A DNA stretch of 14,025 bases from Spirochaetia bacterium UBA5368 (GTDB taxonomy: Bacteria; Spirochaetota; UBA4802; UBA5368): the NCBI GenBank assembly GCA_002407865.1, contig DHPI01000060.1, positions 17,267 through 31,291 of the forward strand. Reading direction: 5' to 3'. The position numbers were made by a program, and so were the translations under genes. Positions 1 to 5,744 of the stretch are shown piece after piece. Position 1 is the stretch's first letter; each line of letters opens with the position of its first letter. The notes beneath the pieces are model-generated. The model did not search any database, was not told where the DNA came from, and worked only from the letters and a program-made list of their open reading frames with translations.

Positions 1-181
1 CGTGCTGGTACGGGCTCATTGTGCCCGGATCTATGTTGATATACGGGTCCATTTTGATAACGGATATCGCGTATCCATGCCCCTCTAAAAGCAGGCCCAG
101 CGACGCCGTCGATATCCCCTTGCCGAGCGATGAACACACACCCCCCGAAACAAAAATAAACCGTGTCTGATTGTTCTTCAT
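1..181 (-). CDS. pyrG: CTP synthase, N-terminal fragment (cut by window edge)
   Basis: CTP synthase makes CTP from UTP, ATP and glutamine in the cytoplasm, the last step of de novo pyrimidine nucleotide synthesis. Only the first 60 residues, from the N-terminal amidoligase domain, are in the window; the rest lies beyond position 1. The fragment has the family's opening strand followed by the phosphate-binding loop [11 protein letters not shown] (about residues 12-22) and then [15 protein letters not shown] (about residues 43-57), the near-invariant Mg/UTP-binding stretch. The ATG at 181-179 starts the protein at the usual family position, with a modest AAGAG ribosome-binding sequence 5 bases upstream. 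The gene is divergent from the PilZ gene. The loop has Cys where Val or Ile is more common, a mild variation. Identification is firm from the motifs alone. Confidence 0.96.
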   Translation of the reverse strand, partial: MKNNQTRFIFVSGGVCSSLGKGISTASLGLLLEGHGYAISVIKMDPYINIDPGTMSPYQH

Positions 182-201
182 ATATGCTCTTATGCTCTTT
201 T

Positions 202-236
202 AAAAAAAACACCATGCCGGGCGCACTGCCGCACCC
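202..236 (-). promoter_or_regulatory. Small hairpin and U-tract in the pyrG leader
   Basis: On the minus strand GGGTGC (231-236) can pair with GCGCCC (219-224), including one G-U pair, across a 6-base loop. Nine bases later comes a run of eight T (202-209), before the pyrG start. pyrG leaders in Firmicutes are known to carry CTP-responsive attenuators, which is why this is noted. Here the gap between stem and T-run is too long for a standard intrinsic terminator, so the regulatory reading is weak. Confidence 0.2.
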
Positions 237-246
237 TCTTAAATTG

Positions 247-275
247 TTCTTATGTCGTATTGCCCTTTAAGTCAA
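247..275 (-). promoter_or_regulatory. Candidate sigma-70-type promoter for pyrG
   Basis: Read on the minus strand, a TTGACT -35 box (270-275) lies 17 bases from TAAGAA (247-252), a weak -10 box with 3 of 6 consensus matches. Transcription would begin near 240 and leave a leader of about 60 nt before the pyrG ATG. The -35 box and the spacing are good and the -10 is poor, so this is a candidate only. Confidence 0.4.
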
Positions 276-309
276 TAACGATTTTATCCATGAATGCTAA
301 AAACATGAC

Positions 310-338
310 TTGACAGGGTGTACAAACGCCCCTATACA
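310..338 (+). promoter_or_regulatory. Candidate sigma-70-type promoter for the PilZ operon
   Basis: A perfect TTGACA (310-315) is followed after exactly 17 bases by TATACA (333-338). Transcription would start near 345, giving about 70 nt of leader before the ATG at 415. This supports the later start for the PilZ gene, because the upstream in-frame ATG at 310 would lie inside the promoter. Confidence 0.6.
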
Positions 339-414
339 GATATATGTGTGTATGTTGGTCTCTGCTGCGGCGATTTTCGCGCGCAGGGCACTTTCTCCAG
401 AGGAAACGCAGGGC

Positions 415-798
415 ATGAATGAAAAAAGGCGGTTCGCACGATACCAGTGTTTCATTAAAATAGATTTCGATTATTACGAGGGAAATCCTGACGAAATCGA
501 TATTTTAAAAGTGAAGCCAATAAAAGGAAAGGGACAGATGCTCGACCTGAGCAGAGGGGGAGCATTCATTGTGTCGAATACGCGGGTCGGCATCAATATG
601 CCGCTGAGGCTGCGCTTCCAGTTTAAAAAAATGGGGCCCCGCTCTATTGAAGGCACTATCGTCCGCACGGGACTTCTTAAAAACAATCCTTCGGAAATCG
701 CGAAAAAATTCGCCGGCGCGAAAGTAAACGAAGACGCCTATATAGCCGTCAAATTCAACGAGCCGATTGAAGACTTCTCCGAAAACGATCTCGCCTGA
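415..798 (+). CDS. PilZ-domain protein (probable c-di-GMP receptor)
   Basis: A single-domain cytoplasmic PilZ protein of 127 residues. PilZ domains bind cyclic di-GMP and pass the signal to partner proteins controlling motility, adhesion or envelope functions. Both ligand motifs are visible: RxxxR as Arg5-Arg9 in the opening KRRFARY, and DxSxxG as DLSRGG about 45 residues later, where family members place it, followed by the typical beta-strand pattern. No transmembrane segment or second domain is present, so it must act through a partner. The reading frame is open back to 310, but I chose the ATG at 415: an AGAGGA ribosome-binding sequence sits about 10 bases upstream, the RxxxR motif falls at the very N-terminus as usual, and the earlier ATG lies within the promoter. 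The next gene starts 5 bases after the stop, so the two are co-transcribed. The target process cannot be read from the sequence. Confidence 0.85.
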   Translation: MNEKRRFARYQCFIKIDFDYYEGNPDEIDILKVKPIKGKGQMLDLSRGGAFIVSNTRVGINMPLRLRFQFKKMGPRSIEGTIVRTGLLKNNPSEIAKKFAGAKVNEDAYIAVKFNEPIEDFSENDLA

Positions 799-803
799 AA
801 GCC

Positions 804-1667
804 ATGAAAACCAGGTTTATCAAGATCAATGATGTCTCGGAAATCGAAACCTCGAAGGCGACCGTCTACGACCTGAACAACCGGTATATCGACGGAAAGG
901 GCAACATGTACGGCCTTCGCTACAACAAGGACAATAAAAAAATTGAAATCATAAAAATCATCAGAACGCCGGCGAAAACGGCCCCGTATTACCACCAAAA
1001 ACTTGTGCTGCAAAAACGCTTGAAAGCAAGCGAGCCCGCGCCCGAGACGGACGACACCGACAGGCCCGAACCCATGGAAGATCAACTCATTCGCGAAGAG
1101 GAGATCGGATTCAATCCCGATACGCTGGTTACCACCATTCTCGATCAATTAAAAACGCACCGCGACCGGCTCAGCGGCATCGTGATGAACATTCGCAATT
1201 CGAAAATCGTCCCGGAGTCCGACCGGATGGATTATACCACGATGAACCAGCTTTTCAAGAACATCGATATCGACGGCGTGCGGCGCATCGACAAGGTGAT
1301 CGACAACCACAGGGAGCTGGTAAACTATCCCCGCTCGCTTTCATATTACCAGGCGAAGCTCGACATCGCCGGCAGAAATATGTTCGATGCGCTCGACAGC
1401 GACGCCCGGAAGATGAAATTCATATACTATCACGAGATGTACAGCTCGCTGAAAAACCTGTACAGGGCCATGGGCAAGTCATTGCAGGATATCGATTTTT
1501 TTCTTTCGGATAAAAAACCAGAAAACAAAAAGAACATCGGCTACATTGAAAAACAGAATTATCAGGACGCGGTATTGTCCATCACCAACACGCTCAGGGA
1601 GATCGGCGGCGTGCTTCGCGACTTAAAGGTGATGGATGTGTTTTTGCAGAATCCCGATAATTTCTGA
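804..1667 (+). CDS. Unrecognised 287-residue protein, co-transcribed with PilZ gene
   Basis: I do not recognise a family. No signal peptide or membrane segment is visible, so it is probably cytoplasmic. Residues 1-55 look beta-rich and basic. Residues 56-95 form a Pro/charge-rich linker with an acidic patch (ETDDTDRPEPMED). From about residue 100 to the end the sequence looks alpha-helical, with many Tyr, Asp, Arg and Lys residues and several amphipathic stretches. It starts 5 bases after the PilZ stop with only a weak TGAAAG upstream, so translation is probably coupled to the PilZ gene. A partner or effector of the PilZ protein is a reasonable inference from position but nothing in the sequence proves it. 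Codon use resembles the neighbours. Its TGA stop directly abuts the stop of the convergent peptidase gene. That it is a real gene is likely from its length, operon position and non-repetitive protein-like composition. Confidence 0.8.
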   Translation: MKTRFIKINDVSEIETSKATVYDLNNRYIDGKGNMYGLRYNKDNKKIEIIKIIRTPAKTAPYYHQKLVLQKRLKASEPAPETDDTDRPEPMEDQLIREEEIGFNPDTLVTTILDQLKTHRDRLSGIVMNIRNSKIVPESDRMDYTTMNQLFKNIDIDGVRRIDKVIDNHRELVNYPRSLSYYQAKLDIAGRNMFDALDSDARKMKFIYYHEMYSSLKNLYRAMGKSLQDIDFFLSDKKPENKKNIGYIEKQNYQDAVLSITNTLREIGGVLRDLKVMDVFLQNPDNF

Positions 1668-3137
1668 TCAGGGATTCACCACGACGACTTCGCCGATTTT
1701 CGCAAGCGCGCCCTTCAACTCATCTCCGCCGACGACAACGACGACAAGCCCGTCACGCAGCAACCGCTTCGACTCGCGCAGTATCGACGCTGCGTCCACG
1801 CCGTGTATCCGCGATTGATATTCGGTGAGATACGCCGCCGGGAGACCATTGTAATACAGAAACGAGTACTTATCCAGCATATTGAGCGCCGTATCGAATT
1901 CGAATATATAACTCTGCGCTATCGATGCCTTCGCCCAGCGAAGCTCGTCGTCGGTTACCGTATCCCCCGCCATGCCATTGATCGTGTCACGCAGCAGGGA
2001 GAGCGTTACCGCCGCCTGCGCGTTTTTTGTCTGCGCGAATGCCATAAAAACGCCTGTCTCCTTTCTGAACTTGATCACCGATTGCACCGCGTACGAAAGC
2101 CCGCGCTTCACGCGGATCTCCCGCATCAGCCTCGAATTGAACGATCCTTCGCCCAGAATATAGTTCATCACGTTGAGCGCGTACACGCCGCCGTCGAGCA
2201 CCGTCGGCGCGAGCGCGCCGACGACAATCGTCGCCTGGGGAATCGGGCGTGGAATGAGGTATATTTTACCCGCGCTTTTTCGCACGGCCGACCTGAATGC
2301 CTCCCCGTCGGCGCGGTATGGCATGCGCTTCCCCTCTTCAATACCCGAAAATGCCCGTGCAATATATTTCTTGACCGCCCTCGCGTCTATCGACGACGAG
2401 ACGCCGATCATGATGTTTTTTTCGGTGAAATGCGACGCCCAGACGCGCTTCACGTCGTCGAGGGTCACCGAGTCGATTGTCGACTCCCTCGTCACCGCGC
2501 CGTATCCCTCGCCGTTAAAGATGATCTCCCGGAGCTTTTCGAAGGCCAGTCCCTCCGGGCTGTCCTTCTTCCGCCGAACGCCTTCACGCATCATCGATTT
2601 CGCTTCGTCGAGAAAGCCCTGGTCGAAATTCGGATTCGCCATAATATCACCGAGGATATCGAACGCAAGGCCGGCGTGCCGCTCGAGCACCCGCATGGCA
2701 ATTGTCGTTCCCTCCCACGACGGCTCGACCGAAAAACGCCCGCCGATCGCCTCTATCGCGGCGTACAGCGCGTCACCCGGATACTTTTTCGATCCCCCCC
2801 GGGCCAGCGTCTTTGCCAGCAATTCGGAGATGCCCGCGTTGTTCGCCGTCTCGTAAAGCTTTCCAAACCCCACGCTGACAAGTATCGTAAGCTGCGGCAA
2901 CGTATCCCTGATATACACAACTTGAATGCCGCTATTCGAAACATATTCGTCGACCGGCGGCAACGACAGCTCCACCGGCGCCGCGGTATCCGCCCGGGTC
3001 ACGGCGGCCTCCGCCTTTTTTTCAGCCCGCGGCCGGTTTCTGTGGGTGGATTTTTTCGCTGCGTCCGAAATGCCGCTGAACGAGACTATCAGCGCCAGCA
3101 CGATGGCCGTTACCGGCCGTATGTAGTTTCTTTTCAT
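1668..3137 (-). CDS. M16-family peptidase-like subunit lacking the zinc site
   Basis: A 489-residue protein with two M16 (pitrilysin/processing-peptidase type) domains, about residues 60-270 and 290-480. Where active members carry HxxEH, this one reads GISELLAK (residues 102-109), so all three metal-site residues (two His and the catalytic Glu) are replaced (Glu105, Ala108, Lys109). It should not be catalytic. It keeps the C-terminal motif RVKRGLSYA (Arg345, Tyr349), the R/Y pair known in heterodimeric bacterial M16 enzymes to come from the inactive subunit and bind the substrate end. The N-terminus has a signal peptide or membrane anchor (about residues 8-26, ending near SDAA), placing it in the periplasm. 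The catalytic partner is encoded 43 bases upstream on the same strand. Residues 28-55 form a low-complexity Lys/Ala/Arg-rich linker. The ATG has an AGGCAG stretch about 5 bases ahead and AGGA further off. The substrate is unknown. Confidence 0.9.
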   Translation of the reverse strand: MKRNYIRPVTAIVLALIVSFSGISDAAKKSTHRNRPRAEKKAEAAVTRADTAAPVELSLPPVDEYVSNSGIQVVYIRDTLPQLTILVSVGFGKLYETANNAGISELLAKTLARGGSKKYPGDALYAAIEAIGGRFSVEPSWEGTTIAMRVLERHAGLAFDILGDIMANPNFDQGFLDEAKSMMREGVRRKKDSPEGLAFEKLREIIFNGEGYGAVTRESTIDSVTLDDVKRVWASHFTEKNIMIGVSSSIDARAVKKYIARAFSGIEEGKRMPYRADGEAFRSAVRKSAGKIYLIPRPIPQATIVVGALAPTVLDGGVYALNVMNYILGEGSFNSRLMREIRVKRGLSYAVQSVIKFRKETGVFMAFAQTKNAQAAVTLSLLRDTINGMAGDTVTDDELRWAKASIAQSYIFEFDTALNMLDKYSFLYYNGLPAAYLTEYQSRIHGVDAASILRESKRLLRDGLVVVVVGGDELKGALAKIGEVVVVNP

Positions 3138-3180
3138 ATCTGCCTGTTCCTGGAATATGCCGCGCCACGCGGCATTGGAT

Positions 3181-4695
3181 TTATTTTTTCGCGTCCGGCC
3201 TGCTTACCAGGACCCCAACGGTGCGGTTCTGTTTTGTAAAATACCTGTCAAGAACGCCGTAGACATCCTGCACCGTTACCGTCTCGATCTCCGCAAGGTA
3301 TCGCGCCACGTACCTCCAGTCACCGAACACCGTCTGGTAATAGCCAAGTGTGTTCGCGAGTCCCCTGTTCGAATCGAGATCGAACACCATGGACGACTCG
3401 GCCTTGTTGACCACCTTCCGAATCTCGCTTTGCGTAAGATCGACCTTCAGCCTCGCGATTTCCTCGTACACCGCCTGTTCAACCTCCTGCGCGGTATGGG
3501 GATGTTTCGGCGCCGCGGCAATCACGAAGAGGTTGTCGTAGCGCGCACCGGGAAATCCATTCCAGGCATCCACCGACGCGGCAAGCTGTTTTTGCAGCAC
3601 CAGCGCCCTGTACAGGCGCGACGTTTTCCCGTCGGCAAGCAGCGCCGCGACGATGTCGCATATGTAATCGTCCCGCGACGGATACGTGGGCTTGTTCCAT
3701 CCAATGATAATATAGGGATTTGCGTCAAACTGCATTTCAAAGCGGCGCTCGCCCCTCGAACGGGGCTCAGTGACGATGATCGCGTTTTTTTCATTGCGCG
3801 CCGGCAATGTGCCGAAATATTTTTCCACCACGGCGATGGTGTTGTCGGGATTCTGCTTCCCCACGACGGTAATCGTCATAAGCGACGGTATGTAATGTTC
3901 GTTATAAAATGCGCGCACGTCGCGCAGGGAAAGAAATCCAACGTTCGACGCCCATCCGATGACCGGATGCCTGTAGGGGTGCGCCATGAACGCCGTCGCG
4001 ATAAACCGTTCCACGAGGCTTTCGACGCCCTTCGAATCGTAGCGCATAAGGCGTTCTTCCACCACTGTTCTGCGCTCCTGATAGAACTCCCGCATAACCG
4101 GGTTGCGCAGGCGTTCGGATTCAAGTTCCGCCCACGTTTCAAGCCGCGAGGCGGGCAGTTCGATATAGTAGCTCGTTCTGTCGCGCGACGTTGAGGCATT
4201 GAATCCCACGGCGCCGATGGATGTATAGATCGAATCGTACGGCGAACTGACGATATATTTTGCCGCTTCGTCCTGAAGCTTTTTCAATTGCTTTTCAAGG
4301 GGGGAGATGCGCCTGTCGGCTGGATTGCTCATCTTCAGCCTGTCGATGCCGTCGCCGATTTTCTCTATCTGATCAAGGATTTTCTTTTCCCTGGCGTAAT
4401 CCTTCGTGCCTATTTTGTCAGTGCCTTTAAACAGCATGTGTTCGAGCATGTGCGCCGCGCCCGCCGTGCGGTAGCTTTCATCGACAGAGCCGACTTTAAA
4501 GGAAATGGTAAGCGCGAGCGTCGGCGAGTAGCCGCGGTTGTATGCAATGACGGTGGCGCCATTGTGGAGCGTTTTTGTCCGCACATTTTCTTCGAGCGCC
4601 GCAAGCGGGCTTTTCTGTTCGCCCGGCAGCCCCGCCGGAAGTGCGATAAAAATTACACATAACGCCGCACAGACGCCCTTCAATTTTCGACACAT
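3181..4695 (-). CDS. M16-family zinc metallopeptidase, catalytic subunit
   Basis: A 504-residue periplasmic or secreted zinc peptidase of the M16 family. The inverted zinc motif is intact in AHMLEHMLFKGT: His82, Glu85 (general base) and His86. The third zinc ligand should be a Glu in the segment YQERRTVVEE (about 205-214). Between them lies a charged helical insertion, about residues 100-147, as in many bacterial two-domain M16 proteins, which makes the spacing to the third ligand longer than the classic 76 residues. GFNASTSRDRTSYY (about 164-177) is the usual strand and helix of the active domain. The C-terminal half is the second, non-catalytic M16 domain. Residues 1-25 form a signal peptide ending near LPAGLPG. 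The ATG has a good AGGAG ribosome-binding site 9 bases upstream. The non-catalytic partner gene follows after 43 bases, so a heterodimer is expected. Natural substrate is unknown. Confidence 0.93.
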   Translation of the reverse strand: MCRKLKGVCAALCVIFIALPAGLPGEQKSPLAALEENVRTKTLHNGATVIAYNRGYSPTLALTISFKVGSVDESYRTAGAAHMLEHMLFKGTDKIGTKDYAREKKILDQIEKIGDGIDRLKMSNPADRRISPLEKQLKKLQDEAAKYIVSSPYDSIYTSIGAVGFNASTSRDRTSYYIELPASRLETWAELESERLRNPVMREFYQERRTVVEERLMRYDSKGVESLVERFIATAFMAHPYRHPVIGWASNVGFLSLRDVRAFYNEHYIPSLMTITVVGKQNPDNTIAVVEKYFGTLPARNEKNAIIVTEPRSRGERRFEMQFDANPYIIIGWNKPTYPSRDDYICDIVAALLADGKTSRLYRALVLQKQLAASVDAWNGFPGARYDNLFVIAAAPKHPHTAQEVEQAVYEEIARLKVDLTQSEIRKVVNKAESSMVFDLDSNRGLANTLGYYQTVFGDWRYVARYLAEIETVTVQDVYGVLDRYFTKQNRTVGVLVSRPDAKK

Positions 4696-4757
4696 ACCGC
4701 AAATCTCCTGACTTGTATTTCATTTCGCGACAGCACGGCGCAACAATCCGCTGCACG

Positions 4758-4791
4758 CGCGGAAATCACGCGCGCGCCCGTGATTTCCGCG
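4758..4791 (-). terminator. Perfect 13-bp inverted repeat after the 121-residue gene
   Basis: The arms CGCGGAAATCACG (4758-4770) and CGTGATTTCCGCG (4779-4791) match perfectly around an 8-base loop. The hairpin begins one base after the TAG stop of the gene at 4793-5158, and about 60 bases before the M16 peptidase start, so it could end or attenuate that transcript. No T-run follows it on the minus strand; a short T5 run lies on the plus-strand side instead. It may therefore be a factor-dependent terminator, an mRNA-processing or stabilising hairpin, or a protein-binding palindrome. The repeat itself is certain; the role is inferred. Confidence 0.5.
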
Positions 4792-4792
4792 A

Positions 4793-5158
4793 CTATTTTT
4801 CGGATTCCTGTTTTCGCAGTATCTCCTCGGCAAGAATCTTGAGCTTCGGAGACACCTTCAGAGGAGGTAATTGCACCCGCGGGGGCTGCTTTGCCGCTTT
4901 CTCGCCGCCAAGCCACTGGCCGAGCGCCATTATCATCCGTTCGTAAATTTCATCGACCCTGGCCTTTACGCCGGCCATTTTATAAAATCGCACAGCGATG
5001 AGGGGCTGCCGCTTGTCGAAGTAATAATAATCGCCTATGCGCGTAAGCCCGTCTCTGTAACCTGTCGCCACGAATATCTCGATCGCCTGCTTCATTTCCC
5101 TGCGATTGAAATGTTCGTTGCCCTTTCGGATAAGCGAGATGCGCTCTTTGCTGTCCAT
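4793..5158 (-). CDS. Small helical-repeat (TPR-like) protein of unknown function
   Basis: A 121-residue soluble protein with no signal peptide or membrane segment. Residues 5-70 look like two or three short helices of tetratricopeptide-like type: GNEHFNRREMKQAIEIF, then GDYYYFDKRQPLIAVRFY followed by KMAG, each with the small/aromatic spacing of TPR helices. Residues 85-105 are a Pro/Gln/Lys linker (KQPPRVQLPPLKVSP) and the tail is a charged helix. I have an impression that proteins of this shape recur in spirochaetes, but I cannot confirm that here. A protein-protein interaction role is the most that can be inferred. The ATG has a GAGGG ribosome-binding sequence about 10 bases upstream and a plausible promoter about 110 nt upstream. 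A 13-bp hairpin directly after the stop separates it from the M16 peptidase pair on the same strand. Confidence 0.8.
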   Translation of the reverse strand: MDSKERISLIRKGNEHFNRREMKQAIEIFVATGYRDGLTRIGDYYYFDKRQPLIAVRFYKMAGVKARVDEIYERMIMALGQWLGGEKAAKQPPRVQLPPLKVSPKLKILAEEILRKQESEK

Positions 5159-5214
5159 GAGCCGTTACCCTCTCACGTCAGATTTGTACGCTCCATGCGT
5201 AAAAGGTTACACGA

Positions 5215-5234
5215 GCGCCGGGCGGGGCCGGCGC
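5215..5234. repeat. GC-rich hairpin in the leader of the 121-residue gene
   Basis: GCGCCGG (5215-5221) and CCGGCGC (5228-5234) are a perfect 7-bp inverted repeat with a 6-base G-rich loop. If the promoter at 5276-5305 is right, it lies in the untranslated leader about 57 bases before the ATG. There is no adjacent T-run, so it is not a standard terminator. Its role is unknown and it could be chance in GC-rich DNA. Confidence 0.4.
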
Positions 5235-5275
5235 ACAGATCAATCCCCATCTATCCTCGCGCGCCCCCGGCGGAG

Positions 5276-5305
5276 ATTGTACCCACAATGAAAACGGGTA
5301 TTCAA
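5276..5305 (-). promoter_or_regulatory. Candidate promoter for the 121-residue gene
   Basis: On the minus strand TTGAAT (5300-5305) and TACAAT (5276-5281, 5 of 6 matches to the -10 consensus) are separated by 18 bases. The start of transcription would be near 5269, giving a leader of about 110 nt. Spacing is near-ideal, but there is no other support. Confidence 0.45.
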
Positions 5306-5346
5306 CGAAAAAACCCATCACGGTAGAATTTTTATTCCGCTCTGGC

Positions 5347-5370
5347 GACGTATGCAGGGCGCATCACGTC
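5347..5370. repeat. Imperfect inverted repeat upstream of the oxidoreductase operon
   Basis: GACGTATGC (5347-5355) pairs with GCAT-C-ACGTC (5361-5370) with one bulged base and a 5-base centre. It lies about 60-85 bases upstream of the plus-strand -35 box and about 40-70 bases behind the minus-strand -35 box. That is where an operator for either divergent gene could sit. I do not recognise the regulator's consensus. It may be chance. Confidence 0.3.
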
Positions 5371-5431
5371 AGCGGGAAATAGCGCCACATACGCCGTCAA
5401 CTCAAATTTATATGATTTTTTTCTATTTTAA

Positions 5432-5462
5432 TTGACACCTTTATGAGCCTGGGCTTAATTAT
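5432..5462 (+). promoter_or_regulatory. Candidate promoter of the 2-oxoacid:ferredoxin oxidoreductase operon
   Basis: A perfect TTGACA -35 box (5432-5437) is preceded by an AT-rich block (about 5402-5431) like an UP element. The -10 is less clear: TTAATT is at a 17-base spacing, AATTAT at 19, and the better TATCAT (5460-5465) at 22. Transcription would begin about 70 nt before the ferredoxin-subunit ATG. The -35 box and AT block are good support; the -10 is not settled. Confidence 0.45.
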
Positions 5463-5537
5463 CATCCGCATGGAAAAAACGCCCGGCACGCGGCACCATG
5501 CATGACATTTACATCAAAATGCGGAAAAAGGCTACTC

Positions 5538-5744
5538 ATGGCACATATTATAATAGACAGGGACAGGTGTAAGGCATGCTATTTTTGCATCGAATTCTGT
5601 CCCCGGAATCTGATACGTATATCGCAGGAGCACAACACGCAGGGCTACTTTCCCGCCGAATTTATACACAACGGCGACCAGTGCACAGGCTGCAAAACAT
5701 GCGCTACCATGTGTCCCGATACCGCGATTGAGGTATATAAGTAA
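5538..5744 (+). CDS. korD: 2-oxoacid:ferredoxin oxidoreductase, ferredoxin-like delta subunit
   Basis: A 68-residue iron-sulfur protein that should pass electrons within the 2-oxoacid:ferredoxin oxidoreductase complex. It has two [4Fe-4S] motifs: CKACYFCIEFCP (Cys11, 14, 17, 21) and CTGCKTCATMCP (Cys49, 52, 55, 59). All eight cluster ligands are present. The first residues, MAHIIIDRDRC, are the standard beginning of this family. The frame is open to an ATG at 5502, but that one has no ribosome-binding site. The ATG at 5538 has AAAAAGG 7 bases upstream and gives the expected length. Its TAA stop overlaps the ATG of the alpha subunit (TAATG), so translation is coupled. The symbol follows the order D-A-B-C of kor/vor operons; substrate specificity is not established. 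Confidence 0.93.
   Translation: MAHIIIDRDRCKACYFCIEFCPRNLIRISQEHNTQGYFPAEFIHNGDQCTGCKTCATMCPDTAIEVYK

Larger units (their letters stand above)
5159..5537. other. Divergent intergenic region, 379 bases
   Basis: No convincing gene is present. The region holds the leader and candidate promoter of the minus-strand 121-residue gene on the left, an imperfect inverted repeat in the middle, and an AT-rich block with a candidate promoter for the oxidoreductase operon on the right. The longest reading frame crossing it on the plus strand (4871-5326) overlaps the minus-strand gene and shows no recognisable protein features. The specific elements are listed separately. Confidence 0.7.

Noticed and set aside
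100..147. Frameshift or damage in pyrG suspected from the Cys in the phosphate loop
   Set aside because: The frame is continuous from the ATG to the window edge and all surrounding motif residues are intact, so it is only a substitution.
310..414. N-terminal extension of the PilZ protein by 35 residues from an ATG at 310
   Set aside because: The ATG coincides with the -35 box of a good promoter. The extension has no ribosome-binding site and would push the RxxxR motif away from its usual N-terminal place.
1803..3239. Long plus-strand open frame (478 codons) opposite the inactive M16 gene
   Set aside because: It is a mirror of a clearly recognisable minus-strand gene. The protein is rich in Arg and His with no domain or ribosome-binding site, as expected from the antisense of GC-rich codons.
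3979..4020. Possible horizontally acquired or mobile segment anywhere in the window
   Set aside because: I saw no transposase, integrase, terminal repeats, tRNA boundary or abrupt change of base composition. This span is simply ordinary M16 coding sequence.
3157..4194. Plus-strand open frame of 345 codons opposite the catalytic M16 gene
   Set aside because: Antisense shadow of a gene with an intact HxxEH motif, with no plausible start signal.
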